Source: Rhyacophila brunnea
Taxonomy: Eukaryota; Arthropoda; Insecta; Trichoptera; Rhyacophilidae
Direction of reading: 5' to 3'
NCBI GenBank assembly: GCA_022495005.1
Contig: JAGYXB010000184.1
Location: 760,374-824,373 of the forward strand
DNA length: 64,000 nt
The translations under genes and the position numbers were made by a program. A model generated the notes under the pieces. That model saw only the letters and a list, made by a program, of their open reading frames with translations, made no database searches and was not told the DNA's origin. Positions 22,277 through 35,017 of this stretch are shown in pieces (position 1 is the first letter of the stretch; every line of letters starts with the position of its first letter).

Positions 22277-24386
22277 TCTAATATATAAAAATTAATATTT
22301 GTGTGTTTGTGTGTTTGTTTGTTCGTATTGAATGCGCAGCCATACCGTTCATCCGATTGCGATAAAACTTTGTAAAATTATTGCTTGCACTTGCGCAAAG
22401 AGTATAGGCTATACTAATATATAGAAATGAATGTCTGTCTGTCTGTATGTCTGTGTGTCTGTCCCGTATGCGTTCCTATACCATTCATCCGATTGCGATG
22501 AAATTTTGGTAAGTGGTTGTATGCATACCCATGAAGGTTTCTGAATTAGAAAAATCATCATCTTCTTCTTCTTCTTCATTCTATTTTCTTTTAATCGTAT
22601 GGTTCCTATACCATTCATCCGATTGCAATGAAATTTTGGTAAGTGGTTGTATGCACACCCATGAAGGTTTCTGAATTAGAAAAATCATCATCTTCTTCTT
22701 CTATTCTATATTTTTCTATTCGTATGGTTCCTATAACATTCATCCGATTGCGATGAAACCTTCGTCAGTTGTTGTGTTAACACCCGCAAAGGTTTCTGAA
22801 ATAGTACAACCATCTTCTTCTTCTTCTTCATTCTATCTTCTTTTATTCGTATGGTCCCTATACCATTCATCCAATTGCAATGAAACCTTCGTCAGTTTTT
22901 GTGGTAACACCCGCAATGGTTTTTGAATTAGTACAACCATCTTCTTTTTCTTCTTCTTCTTCTATTCTATATTTTTCTATTCGTATGCGTTCCTATTCCA
23001 TTCATCCGATTGCAATAAAATTTTCGTCAGTAATTGTGCCAACACCCGCGAAGGTTTCTGAATTAGTACAACCATCTTCTTCTTCTTCTTCATTCTATAT
23101 TCTTTTATTCGTATGGTCCCTATACCATTCATCCAATTGCGATGAAACCTTCGTCAGTTATTGTGGTAACACCCGCAATGGTTTTTGAATTAGTACAACT
23201 ATCTTCTTCTTCTTATTCTTCTTCTATTCTATATTCTTCTATTCGTATGCATTTCTATTCCATTCATCCGATTGCAATGAAAATTTGATCAAGTGTTGTG
23301 TTCACGCCCGCAAAGGTTTCTGAATTGATACAACCATTTTCTTCTATTCTATCTTCTTCTATTGGTATGCGTTCTTATACCATTCATCCAATTGCGATGA
23401 AATTTTGACCAGTTGTTGTGCGTAAGCCCGCGAAGGTTTCTGAATTAGTACAACCATCTTCTTCTTCTTCTATTCGTATGCGTTCCTATACCATTCATCC
23501 GATTGCAATGAAACTTTGTTGACTTGTCGTGCGCACGCCTGCGAAGGTTTCTGAATTAGTACAACCATCATCTTCTTCTTCTATTCGAATGCGTACCTAC
23601 ACCATTCATCCGATTGCAATGAAACTTTGGTGAGTTGTCGTGCGCATGCCCTCGAAGATTTCTGAATTAGAAAATCATCTTCTACGTCTATTCGTATGCG
23701 TTCCTATACCATTCATCCGATTGCAATGACATTTTGATCAAGTGTTGTGCCCTTGCCCGCAAAGGTTTCTGAATTAGTACAATCATCTTTTTCTTCTTCT
23801 ATTTGTATGTGTTCTTATGCCATTCATCCGATTGTGATGACATTTTGACCAGTTGTTGTGCGCACGCCAGCGAAGGTTTTTGAATTAGTATAACCATCTT
23901 CTTCTTCTTCTATTCGTATGCGTTCCTATACCATTAATCCGATTGCAATGAAACTTTGGTGAGTTGTCATGCGCATGCCCACGAATATTTCTGAATTAGA
24001 AAATCATCTTCTTCTACTATTCGTATGCGTTCCCATACCATTCATCCGATTGCGATGAAACTTTTGTCAGTTGTTGTGCGCACACCTGCGAAGGTTTCTA
24101 AATTATTATTATATAAAATAAAAAGTTTGATGTTTGTTTGTTCCATCCATTTTTTTTTTTTTTACTACATATAACATTAATAACGTTTTCATATTTTGGA
24201 TTCGATTTTAATTTAGTGTTCTTATGTTTGACCTTTACTCCTATTAGAATTATTTTCATATTGCCATATTGTATTACACAGATATTTTAATATTAAAAAA
24301 ATAATTACCTCTTATTATTTTTCAAATATCTAAGATAAATATAACCACGAAGCGACCCTGTGCGAAGCGCCGGGTACTTCAGCTAG
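22277..24386. mobile_element. Helitron (non-autonomous), copy 1, with ~14 tandem repeats
   Basis: Begins TCTAATATATAAAAATTAAT after an A (22276) and ends CAGCTAG before a T (24387). This is the TC...CTAG, A^T insertion pattern of Helitrons. A short hairpin (GAAG..ACCC/GGGTACTTC) lies about 5 bp before the end, as rolling-circle elements require. Positions about 22420-24095 are a tandem array built on CCATTCATCCGATTGCGATG, each unit also having a TTTCTGAATTAG block and a CTT-rich tract. Unit length falls from about 130 bp on the left to about 110 on the right. There is no Rep/helicase gene. It is closely related to 28059-29710. Confidence 0.88.
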
Positions 24387-26049
24387 TTATTAATAAAAAA
24401 AAGCTATGTGCACATTTAAAATGCGATGTTTGTTCTTATACAGGCAGAACGCACCATCGCTCCAAAACACGTGCTGGTTAAATATCATTTATATGCGATG
24501 TTTGTTATTTTTATGCATGCTTCCACAATACATACAATGATCTTTTTGATTTGTATTCTTTAGCCCTCTCGGTTTCTGCCTGCAAAGGGGGAAATTGCCT
24601 CACTTCGGAAGTCACAAATGACGATTCATTGTACAAAATCTCTTAGACGTTTTTTTAAATTTAGGACGTAAAAAATAAATCTCAGGGCACGTGTTAATAT
24701 AGCTACACATGAATATGTAATGCGAAATGACTTGCAAGTATCCATCCATTTATCTAGGATCTATCTTTACTTCATTAAATAAATTTTCTAGGTGATTTCG
24801 GAGAGGAACGTTTATCACCAATCATATATTTCGAGAAACATTACTGTTAAGATACATGATAATTAATTTTATCACAATTCATGGTGAGATGGCCGTATAT
24901 CATTGAGATTGAAAATGACGCGTTGTTTAAGGAACATTGCAAACAATACTATTCTAATTATATTAGATTCAATATTTATTGATACTGCATATCTGAATAT
25001 ATACTGACTACTTTATCAGATATTTAATAGGTACAACATACTTACGAGCAACTACTTTTGAATCATTCAAAATTGATATAAATACGATATGATTGTATTT
25101 TAAATTTACTTACCACTACATATTTTATTCTGTGTTTCCCTAATATTCTGGTGGTTTTATGACGATGTAATTCGACATGAATTTGACCTGTATACTATAC
25201 GACCATCTGTTTCCGACACAACATTCTACGGTAAACTATGATACGGTCAACTGCATGTGTCCAATTTTCCCGACATGGCATTATAAAACGAGTATGTGAC
25301 ACAGGGACTAAACGTGGTTGTTTTACTAATAAAACTATTACACAAAAGCTAATTATGTTTTCATTACATTGTTTATGCTCGGAATGAGAAAAAGCTATTA
25401 TGAGTGACAAAATTCGGGGAATACGGGAGCCATGCCCGGCTGGCGGTAGACTTAACATCTAAAGGCCCTTCAAAAAAAGCAACAAACCCATTTCGAATAA
25501 AATTATCTCTATCTGGTTATATTAACTCACTCTCGACTCGAGCAGATAGAATATGGGGGGGAAAGCAGTCAGATAGCTAAGTAATGTTGAACCACGCGTA
25601 TCTTTTTTTTTTCTATTTCAAAGAGTTGAGTATTATTATTCGTCAGCAAACATACGAGATAAAACGAAATATGTAGGTACTCCATTATGGCTTCTAAGAG
25701 AAAAGCCAGTCTGTGTTTGTAAACATCTACATACTGGAGATACAGAAGAGAAACTAAATAATATCAAAGCACAAAGTGTTTGTTTCGGGACAAGAGGGTG
25801 GTATTAGTTAGAGTTGGACTCATGGAGTTTATGTAGATAGGATATACCTTCACCGACATGTTGAACGAAAGATACATTTTTTTTCACAATTGACATTTTA
25901 ATTATTTTTACCAAATACCTTACGTTGGGAAAAGCGTGTTCTAAAATCCAAAGGTATGTGGAGTCGGGCGGGGCCAAAATATAAACCTACGAAAGTGAGT
26001 GAATAGTAGGTACCATTAACTGTAAGTCATTTCTAATTGTAAATTCATT
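24387..26049. other. AT-rich non-coding stretch
   Basis: I see no supported feature. Confidence 0.4.
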
Positions 26050-26145
26050 TGTTCCATCCAGGGAACTCAGAAATAATGGGAGCTGAAATACCCAACGGGT
26101 AAGGCGATAGCAGGTAACCGTCTCGAGTAAGGAAGAATCCGGGTT
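26050..26145 (-). repeat. Dispersed repeat C, copy 2
   Basis: Inverse of 6210-6315. On the minus strand it reads GACGGTTACCTGCTATCGCC then GGGTATTTCAGCTCCC and GAGTTCCCTGG. The family is not named. Confidence 0.5.
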
Positions 26146-26424
26146 AAACTTACGCACATGTCAAGAATACGTTGTACGTCTAATACTGAAAACTGCTCTC
26201 GGTTTATGCATTTACGCTCATTTAATGTTGGTGTATTACACACACTATTGCACGTGCATAATGCGTGCTTCACTTTCGTAGGACACTCACTCATTCAAAA
26301 ACCCTGCTTCAACGTGCGGCGTATTGAATATAGCCTATCGGTATTCTATTTATTATCTGTTCTGTGGTTCCATCCCTACATTATGCTTTGAGATTTAATT
26401 ATCAGGAATAACTGGGAAATAAAT

Positions 26425-26560
26425 GCGGTAACGTGTCGGCTTATAGGGTGGGTCTCGGATTCGAATATCGGGTTTGGCGAATTAACATGTTGTTTTTCCA
26501 GAGCATGGACCAGTCGAGCAAGTGGTTAATATCCATTTATCGCAAAAATAAAAATCTATT
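26425..26560 (+). repeat. SINE-like, tRNA-derived fragment
   Basis: GGTCTCGGATTCGAATATCG resembles a pol III B box (GGTTCGANTCC). It is followed by GGCGAATTAACATGTTG and CCAGAGCATGG, which recur in altered form at 31325-31383. The A box is poor. Confidence 0.45.
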
Positions 26561-28058
26561 AATAAAATTCACACAACTTCCACCCTGTGAAGATCCATAA
26601 AGCGGTGTCCTCATTGGCAGCCTAATTAAATTTCGATTAAAATATTTTATAGTCATATAAATTATGATAATTATCGTGAAATTTAATGAGGTTGCCAGCA
26701 ACTTTTTGCCAACGTGGACACGGCAAGATCGAACTTTTATTTATACAATATATTTATTTATATATTAGATAGGTATTTATTTAATCACAAAAAATCACAG
26801 GTACCTACATTATAACCAAATGTCAAAAAAGTCTCAATCATGTATTTTCAACGCCCCAACAATATTATTTTTACCTATGGCTACCGATTCAATCTTAGGT
26901 AATTAAAAATATCTTTTGAATCGCCATAAAATTTGAAAGAATGCAATAATTGACAATTTTACATTGTCGTGGTAATAAGACACATGTTTCGAGCCACAAA
27001 TCCATCTTTAGAATGAAATGTCACTAACTAAAATACATAGGTACCTAAACGGTAATAATTAATGTTCGCAGAGAATAAATAACAGCACCTACATGTTCCT
27101 TCTACCAATTATAAGTTTTATACACGTATGGCAACAATATGTAGATGGTATAATGTGTTTTAAATAAAATTGTAAAAAAAAACATAGTAGTTGCAGCTTG
27201 GGAATCGAGTTGAATTCTACATTCCCGAAAGGCGGGAGGGCGGTAGTCTGAATTATTATACAGCGAACATGCGCTAACATCCTTTCCTGTAGCATGCATG
27301 CACCTCGTATGTGAGTTGCTCGTATAGTTGGTACCTACGAGCCATAGGACCGCATTTTGTTTACCGAGTCGGTGCATAGGGAAGAGACGCCGAAAAGTTA
27401 TCTACACAGTTACTGCCAAAGCATTAAAATAAAAGATAACTATAGGTAGGTACTTAAATTTTAGTAAACAATAGAGAGCACATTACAAGCAATGATTTAA
27501 ATGTAAATTCAGTGTCAAAGTCAGTGGTAATTAATGTCTTTAAAATATTTTTATATATAGGTATCAAGTTATTATTATGAAAAGTGTATTGTGTACAATT
27601 GTGCATAGAAATCATAGTACATATATATACTTAAAATTAAGGGCTTATACAAATGACAACGCAGACGTCGTTGAGCCAAAGCAGATTTTACTTGATTCCC
27701 TAAACCTTAATTTATCCGTAAGAGGATACCGATATGACGAGAAAAAATGATGAATTCAATATTTTCCGAGTCATTGAGGGGGGAGAGGGGGGTTAAATAT
27801 CGTTAGGAGTACATACTAGCAATGTTTCCTGCAAGGTGTGCGCGCGCACACCTACAAAAATGTGTCCGCACACATGTTTTCATCCCCCGCACAGTCCTCA
27901 CACAAAAATATTGTAAAAGAAAGTTTACTTTGCCACATTTTAGTTTTGTTCGAATGCACGAAATCATCACATGTACAATTCTTTGACTCATTTCTGGGAA
28001 GGCGAAGGTCAATTGCGTATTTTAGTGTTTATCAATGACCACCTATGGGTAGTTAATA
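26561..28058. other. Non-coding stretch
   Basis: I see no gene. It contains the GTGCGCGC palindrome listed separately (27834-27853). Confidence 0.4.
27834..27853. repeat. 20-bp perfect palindrome with alternating purine-pyrimidine core
   Basis: AGGTGTGCGCGCGCACACCT is its own reverse complement. The (GT/GC)n core can adopt Z-DNA or a cruciform. It is followed by TGTGTCCGCACACATG, a second imperfect palindrome. Confidence 0.8.
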
Positions 28059-29710
28059 TCTAATATATAAAAAATAATATTTGTTTGTGGGTTTGTTTGT
28101 TTGTTTGTTCGTTTTGAATGCACTGCCATACCGTTCATCCGATTGCGATAAAACTTTGTCAACTTATTGCTTGCACTTTCGCGAAGAGTATAGGCTATAC
28201 TAATATATAAAAATGAATGTCTGTCTGTCTGTATGTCTGTCTGTCTGTGTGTCTGTCCCGTATGCGTTCCTATACCATTCATCCGATTGCGATGAAATTT
28301 TGGTAAGTGGTTGTATGCATACCCATGAAGGTTTCTGAATTACAAAAATCATCATCTTCTTCTTCTTCTTCATTCTATTTTCTTTTATTCGTATGGTTCC
28401 TATACCATTCATCCGATTGCGATGAAATTTTGGTAAGTGGTTGTATGCACACCCATGAAGGTTTCTAAATTAGAAAAATCATTATTTTCTTCTTCTTCTT
28501 CATTCTATCTTCTTTTATTCGTATGGTTCCTATATCATTCATCCGATTGCTATGAAACCTTCATAAGTTGTTGTGGTAACACCCGTAAAGGTTTCTGAAT
28601 TAGTACAACCATCTTCTTCTTCTTCTTCTTCTTCATTATATCTTCTTTTATTCGTATGGTCCCTATATCATTCATCCGATTCCGATCGTCAGTGGTTGTG
28701 CCAACACCCGTGAAAGTTTCTGAATTTGTACAACCATCTTCTTCTTCTTCTTTATTATATATGTATTCTTTTATTCGTATGGTTCCTATATCATTCATCC
28801 GATTGCGATGAAACCTTCATCAGTTTTTGTGGTAACACCCGTAAAGGTTTCTGAATTAGTACAACCATCTTCTTCTTCTTCTTCTTCATTATTTCTTCTT
28901 TTATTCGTATGGTCCCTATATCATTCATCCGATTGCGATGAAACTTTCGTCAGTAATTGTGCCAACACCCGCATTCTAGCAACACAAGTACAACCATCTT
29001 CTTCTTATATTCTATCTTCTTCTATTCGTATGCGTTCCTATACCATTCATCTGATTGCAATGAAATTTTGATCAAGTGTTGTGCTCACGCCCGCAAAGGT
29101 TAATGAATTGATAAAACTATTTTCTTCATCTTTTCTTCAATTCTATCTTCTTCTATTCGTGTGCGTTCTTATACTATTCATCCGATTGCGATGACATTTT
29201 GACCAGTTGTTGTGCGCACGCCCGCAAAGGTTTTTGAATTAGTACAACCATCTTCTTCTTCTTCTATTCGTATGCGTTCCTATACCATTCATCCGATTGC
29301 AATGAAATTTTGATCAAGTATTGTGCTCACGCCCGCCAAGGTTTCTGAATTGAGGCAACCATTTCTTCTTCTTTTTCATCTGATTGCGATGAAATTTTTG
29401 TAAGTTGTTGTGCGCACACCTGCAAAGGTTTCTAAATTAGTATTATATAAAATACAAAGTTCGTTTAATCCAATTTTGGTTTGTTAGTGCATATTAATAA
29501 CATTAATAACGTTTGCGTATTTTGGATTCGATTTTAATTTAGTGTTCTTTTGTTTGACCTTTACTCCTATTAGAATTATTTTCATATTGATATATTGTAT
29601 TACACAGATATTTTAATGTTAAAAAAATAATTACCTCTTATTATTTTTTAAATATCTAAGATAAATATAACCACGAAGCGACCCTGTGCGAAGCCGGGTA
29701 CTTCAGCTAG
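28059..29710. mobile_element. Helitron (non-autonomous), copy 2, with ~10 tandem repeats
   Basis: Starts TCTAATATATAAAAAATAAT after A (28058) and ends GGGTACTTCAGCTAG before T (29711). It has the same terminal hairpin and the same 3' 250 bp as 22277-24386. The internal array (about 28200-29440) uses the same CATTCATCCGATTGCGATG unit but fewer copies. The unit order and point changes differ, so the arrays have grown or shrunk independently. Confidence 0.88.
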
Positions 29711-32700
29711 TATCTTATAAACATTATTATACATTATCGTTGTTAGCGTTAATATTATATAAAATCACTGAAATATATAAATACCTCAAAAAGTTTTAAT
29801 GAAAAATTGTATGTGTGTGTTTGTGGGGGGTGTAAATTTACCGCATCGGGTGATGGCCCACTGCTTAGATGCGTTGATGATCCGCACACACAATAGAACA
29901 ATTAGATGGAACGTTGAGTACTAGTTGACAAAGTCCGTCTGAACCGGACGAAACCGGTACAGAAAAAAATTAAAAAAGTGGAATTAGTACCTACTAAGAA
30001 TTGCGCTGTATTTAATTATTAATACAATGCATTTTCACTGTGAATTGACAGTTAACACCTCATTTTTTTTAGAAATTCAAACCAATCTAAAGGAACCAAT
30101 ACTAACGAATGTTGGATAAGTAAGTTAACAAAGGTAACCATAAAACATACACCAACACCATTACCGTGAGTTTTAATAGTTTTGGCACGAAAAAGACAGT
30201 ATGAGGTGCGAGTATGCTTGACATAATTACAGTTAATAATAGCACTAGACATGTTTAATTCCTTACATAACTTGAATTCCACTAGAAGAAATCGCATCTG
30301 CGCATATTCATTGTTAAAATACTGTTCCACTAACAAACTAACACAAATCTTTGATTACTATACTTTGGGACGTCATCATATTAGTCGATACTCAGTACTC
30401 CCTGTATAGCGAATATTGTATAAATCAATACTTATTGAAGTGTTTATATGTTTAGGAAAAACACAGTATTGTAGAACTCAGTCTAATTTAACGCGAAAGG
30501 GTTAATAAAACAAAATGTCAATCTGGTTCGGAATCCGTTATCATAATAATATTATCTAGTTGAAAGTCAATAGGTATTTCTGATTTATTTTGTCGGGGAG
30601 AAAATTTAGCACACCGTTGAAAAATAATCAAAACAATCCACGGAGAACGGGCTTGATGTAAATCCTAAATCAATAAAAAAAAAGTAATTTGAGATTATAA
30701 TTTAAGTACATTATAATCTGATGTATTAAATCTCAGTTCACGAGTTCTAAGATAGTAGACTTTGGAATGTCTAGTAATATAATATGGCAATAGTTTTTAA
30801 TGAGTCGAATGGTTATTCAAATAGCATTAGAGAAAAGCGTATCTTGAAAAGCTTATAGCTTCAGTATCCAAAGTTTTAAGCACCTTTGAAGGAATTAATA
30901 TAAACAAAAAACAATGAATGTTTTTAAGCTCGCGAGTCGACAATTTGCCGCTAACATTCGGGAGCAGTCAGTCGCTATGCATTTTTGTGCTCATTCCGTG
31001 CACTAGGAAGCGACACCGCTAAAACTTATTTGCATTCCGCCGAGGGCTTTGTTTGGTTTGCTGCAGCTTGATACAGTAAAGTTAATACTTATGATTATTA
31101 TAACAAGAACAAAAGTCGATAGTTCGCACGATACAAAGGGGCAGAGAGAAATATTATTTAGTCAATGAAGTACCACAAAAAAGACCTTATCATACTAGTA
31201 GAGACGACGAACCTACGTAACTAAAAAAAATACCTGGTAATCACTAGATACCATGTAACATTCGTGGTAAACGCCCGCGATAGACAAGTGGTCCACATTT
31301 GAAGACGTGGGTTTCCGCGACCGACAAATCAACACGTAGTAGGTATTTTGAATGTGCGTTTAGATCCAGAGCACAGAGCATGGGTTTAATTAGGACAAAT
31401 GGCTAAGACCCAATAGACAAAATGTTCTCTTCGGGATACGGTAAAGATTAGAACTTGTGATCTCAATGAAAATCTCGAAAATTTGAGAAATTTTTACTAC
31501 TTAAGTAGGTACTTACTAATAAATGAAAAAAAATCTTCACCGTCAATTTGAAGCATCTATTTATTATTGACATTAATAAAAAAATAATATTTATTGCGGT
31601 AAAAATAATTGACAAAATCGTATCACCATTGATTATAAACGGTTATTATATTTTTTTGTATGGCTGTATGGTGAATACATAATAGTAAGTAAGAGTACAA
31701 ATAATGCTTAAGTTTCATATTAAATAGTGAATAAGTTATTTATTTATTTTCTTAAGTTTTGTTATATTTTAATAATATCTTCGAGTGATTTTATTTCCCT
31801 CGCATTTCGACATCCAATCATTGAATGGTGGATCAATGAATCATGCTCCGTTGTCTCAGTTGCCGCCATCTTTGTATGTCCATATTACGAGAAGATTTTT
31901 TGCGAGGATCGGACCAATCGAACGGACTGCAATAAAACCGCATACAATGAATTATGTTTATTAATAGATTTTGATAACACCACCGAATCTTATCTAGATA
32001 AAAAAATTGTTGTGGAATGATAATATTATAATTATTATAAATGAAAATAAAACTAGTACTTAGGTAATTAAATTTATACCGAGAATTACAATACATATAT
32101 CTATCTGTTCGTCTGAAAGGCATGAGGCAAAACATAATAATATGTAAATCAACAGAAGAGAGCGACACAGGGAGAAGTATTAAAAGGGGTACGATTAGAG
32201 AAAACATACACGTATACACAAATTAAATTTTTGAAAACTAAGCTGACACCCAAACAAAGGAATCGTTTATTTTAATCGGGTCGTGAAAGAAAACAAATTA
32301 CAGGATACTCTCATAATAGTTTGACAGATGCTTACAGTACTCCCGTTATCAGGAAATGTCCAATTATTTTATATATATTTGCTAAGTTGTACCCAACATG
32401 ACTTCTTCAAGAAATCTTTTTCAAATTTTACGATCCATCGCATAACCTTTTATGAAATTGAACTAATACCAAATAAAAAAAGTAAATTACCATATTCGCT
32501 TAACGCCGTCGCGTATATGGATCTCCATACAGCGGAAATATATTAAAGATTAACACAAGGCCGCTCTACCACCTCGGCTTCCGTATATATCACACACCAA
32601 TAGTAAGGGATGATAAATATATTACGAAATCAATATATAGATATATCAGAAATTCTTTCTAATTCCTTAGTTAGAAACATGCTTGAGAGTGGGTATATTG

Positions 32701-33596
32701 TCTAGGTCCTATATCAGTTGAAGGGCTTATGGTGGAGAGGGTTGAAATGAATTTGACTCCTTTATTTTTACTTAACGCCGGATAATGATAAATATTAGTA
32801 TGAGATTGAAATGTATCTGTCCGTTCATAGTCTCAAAAGACCGAGTGAGTGACTCCAGTACGAAGTCCGAAAGCGTATGCCTTGCGGTAATCCTTCGGTG
32901 CATCTACGAAAGGATTCGCGTCTGCGAAATCGCTGCGCTGCATTTTCCATAATAGTATGAAGAAGATTTATGCGATTTTAAAAAGCTGGAGAGAGCTTTT
33001 CGAATGCAGAGACTGGGAGATTTAAAATAATGAATGCGCACATCAAACCCATATAATACGATGAAAATAATGGCAAGTTAGTCAGTTGTTCTTTGAAACG
33101 AACTGTCTGCATGTACTAGAGTAGTTGCACGATTTCAAATTGCAATACTATTTTTTTAATAGTCAAGTAATAATTACACAAAATAAAAATTCTATGGATA
33201 GGTATTAGAAAATAATTATTTGTTGATAGCCCATCTCGGACATCTCGCCATTATTAGAAACCTGCTATTGAAAATTACGTTGTTGGAACCAACTTAATAT
33301 TACCTATTTTTGGCTAAATTTTATTAAATATAAGTACAGCATTATTAGCCATAAAAAATAAAAAAAGATACTTTGGTTGTCATCCTCGTAGGTAGATAAC
33401 GGAAGAAAGAGCAAAATTTACATTGCTGTTATTTTAAATTTCGTAATAGTCGAGAACTAGTAAACTAAAAAAGAGAATAAATGTCAATACGTAAGGAACT
33501 ACTTCGTGTAGTTTTGAGTGTAGATACGTATATTTATTTCATGAAATTTATATGACTTGTGCCCAAGAGGCACGAAATATGTGAAGACGTCCTTTA
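29711..33596. other. Long AT-rich non-coding stretch
   Basis: I see no gene. 30930-31080 is GC-richer and contains GCAGTCAGTCGCT, an arthropod initiator-like sequence (TCAGT), but no open frame follows. On the minus strand 32565-32590 reads GCCGAGGTGGTAGAGCGGCC, an A-box-like SINE scrap without a B box. Confidence 0.4.
31262..31400 (+). repeat. SINE-like fragment
   Basis: ACAAGTGGTCCACATTTGAA, then GACGTGGGTTTCCGCGACCG, then AATCAACACGTAG and CAGAGCATGGGTTTAATT. The layout (tRNA-like head with a degenerate B box, shared tail) parallels 26425-26560. Old and degraded. Confidence 0.4.
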
Positions 33597-33955
33597 GCCG
33601 CGTCGCACATTTAAACTCGTCTCGATTGCAACACGTCGAATATGTCGATGTGATTTTGTTAGTATTCACAAAACATTATCACGTGAATCACCGCATAATG
33701 CTCGACTCCGGCATTTTAGTTTGAAAACAAAACAGCTGGTGTCGCAAGCAACAAATATCACTCGACATGGGACGCATGAATAATTCCAAAGTGTCGCATT
33801 GGCACACGTGTAGAAGTGGCATTTTCATTCGTTTCGGCCTGTCATGTGACGCCACTGTCACGGCATGGCCTCTCCCATGCGCACGGAAGCCAGTTGCAAC
33901 ATTGCGCCCAATTTTTATGTATGACTATATCACAGACGAGACGATCTTTATTTAA
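33597..33955 (-). mobile_element. MITE family E, copy 1 (reverse orientation)
   Basis: Begins GCCGCGTCGCACATTTAAAC after TTA (33594-33596). It is the inverse of the element at 62672-63003: shared blocks are ATGTCGATGTGATTTTGTTA, TTCACAAAACAT, AAACAGCTGGTGTCGC and ATTGCGCCCA. The right end is worn and its limit is approximate. Confidence 0.65.
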
Positions 33956-34093
33956 TAATATGCGATAGGACTAATATTGATCATTAACTATTTCTTTTAT
34001 TCAACGAATAATTCACAAGATTTAAGAATGTATCATTCTAATTATTGAACATACATAATTTTGAAAAACACTTTCTGAGAGAGTATATTATAA

Positions 34094-34819
34094 CTAGGGA
34101 TTCCAATCCCGGGATCCCAAGCTATTTTCGATACCAATGAATCCCGGGATTGATAAACATAATCCCGGGATTTCGGGATTGATTTTTTTATCATTTTTTA
34201 TGGAACATAAAATAAAAGCGAAAATATAACAGAAAAAATACTTTTAATAAAAAATAACTAGGTACGAGTACATTAGAAATAAACTGAGTTTGAATGAAGT
34301 TTGATTTTTATACCCATGTGTAAGTTGATTAAATTATTAAAAATGAGAAAGATTGGAAAAAAACAATGCTTCGCACTTTTAAAAAACTAATTCCACCATG
34401 ATCTCATACGTTTTACAGCAATTTCATATTTGGCTGGCTAATTAGATTTATGAAACGGAAAGGCCATAAGTAGGTACGCCATGATTATTTGCTTTACTAT
34501 TTTAAATTTCGCTAATCTACTAAGTCTTTACTATCAGAAACAGCAATCTCGTATTAAATTCACATTATTATTTATATATGTATATATATTTAATATTATT
34601 TATTATTTATTCCATTAAACTTAAGTATTTGCAAGATTGAACATAGATATACAATATTAACAATAAATGTCTTAAATATTATAAATTATACTAGATTTTT
34701 TTTGACCGATTTTATCAATGTTATGTGTAAATATAATATTTTTGTATTAACAGTGGAAAAAAATGCCAATCCCGGGACCAGTCCCGATCAGAATTTTGGC
34801 TCTGGATTGGATTCCCTAA
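34094..34819. mobile_element. MITE family F, copy 1 (726 bp, TTATAA target)
   Basis: Starts CTAGGGATTCCAATCCCGGG and ends with the inverse of TAGGGAATCCA. It is flanked by TTATAA (34088-34093 and 34820-34825). It is collinear with 36239-36901 (shared AGAAACAGCAATCTC, CGATTTTATCAATGTTAT). Confidence 0.85.
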
Positions 34820-34859
34820 TTATAACCAACAGAAAAAAATCTTTTTTGAAAAAAGTAAG

Positions 34860-34944
34860 AAGTAGCACGCCGTAGCATATTGGTAAATGCGACGGATGGG
34901 GCGTAACTCCGGGAGATACAGGGTTCGATTCCCCGTCCGGGTGG
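34860..34944 (+). ncRNA. tRNA-like sequence (degenerate, inside foldback loop)
   Basis: GTAGCATATTGGTAAATGCG gives a pol III A box and a perfect 4-bp D stem (GCAT/ATGC). GGGTTCGATTCCC is a near-perfect B box and T loop. The anticodon arm cannot form a proper 5-bp stem with a 7-nt loop, and the acceptor strands pair poorly, so this is not a functional tRNA gene. It could still act as an internal pol III promoter. Confidence 0.65.
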
Positions 34945-35017
34945 CTTACTTTTTTCAAAAAAGATTTTTTCTGTTGGTTATAATATAAAGTGTTTTTCAA
35001 AATTATGTATGTTTAAT

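Larger units (their letters stand above)
34044..35017. mobile_element. Foldback element with a tRNA-like loop, interrupted by a MITE
   Basis: The right arm (34945-35017) starts CTTACTTTTTTCAAAAAAGA and ends TATGTATGTTTAAT. Its inverse occurs at the left in two pieces: 34044-34093 (ATTGAACATACATAATTTTG ...) and 34826-34859. Between the pieces lies the MITE 34094-34819 with TTATAA on both sides. Removing the MITE restores a ~242-bp element with arms of about 73-80 bp around an 85-bp loop. The outer 31 bp of the arms differ at one base. Confidence 0.75.

Noticed and set aside
22880..23188. Serine-rich open frame in the Helitron
   Set aside because: Serines come from the CTT microsatellite units; the frame is a by-product of the tandem array.
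22420..24095. CRISPR-like array
   Set aside because: Units are whole 110-130-bp tandem repeats without unique spacers, inside a eukaryotic Helitron.
28200..28798. Repeated lysine-rich minus-strand frames (MNGIGTIRIKE...)
   Set aside because: They recur because the Helitron units recur; the lysine tracts are the AAG microsatellite.
31833..32219. 128-codon minus-strand frame with a hydrophobic start
   Set aside because: Composition follows AT-rich background; no conserved motif or signal supports it.
34860..34944. Functional tRNA gene
   Set aside because: D stem and T loop are fine, but no proper anticodon arm or acceptor stem.
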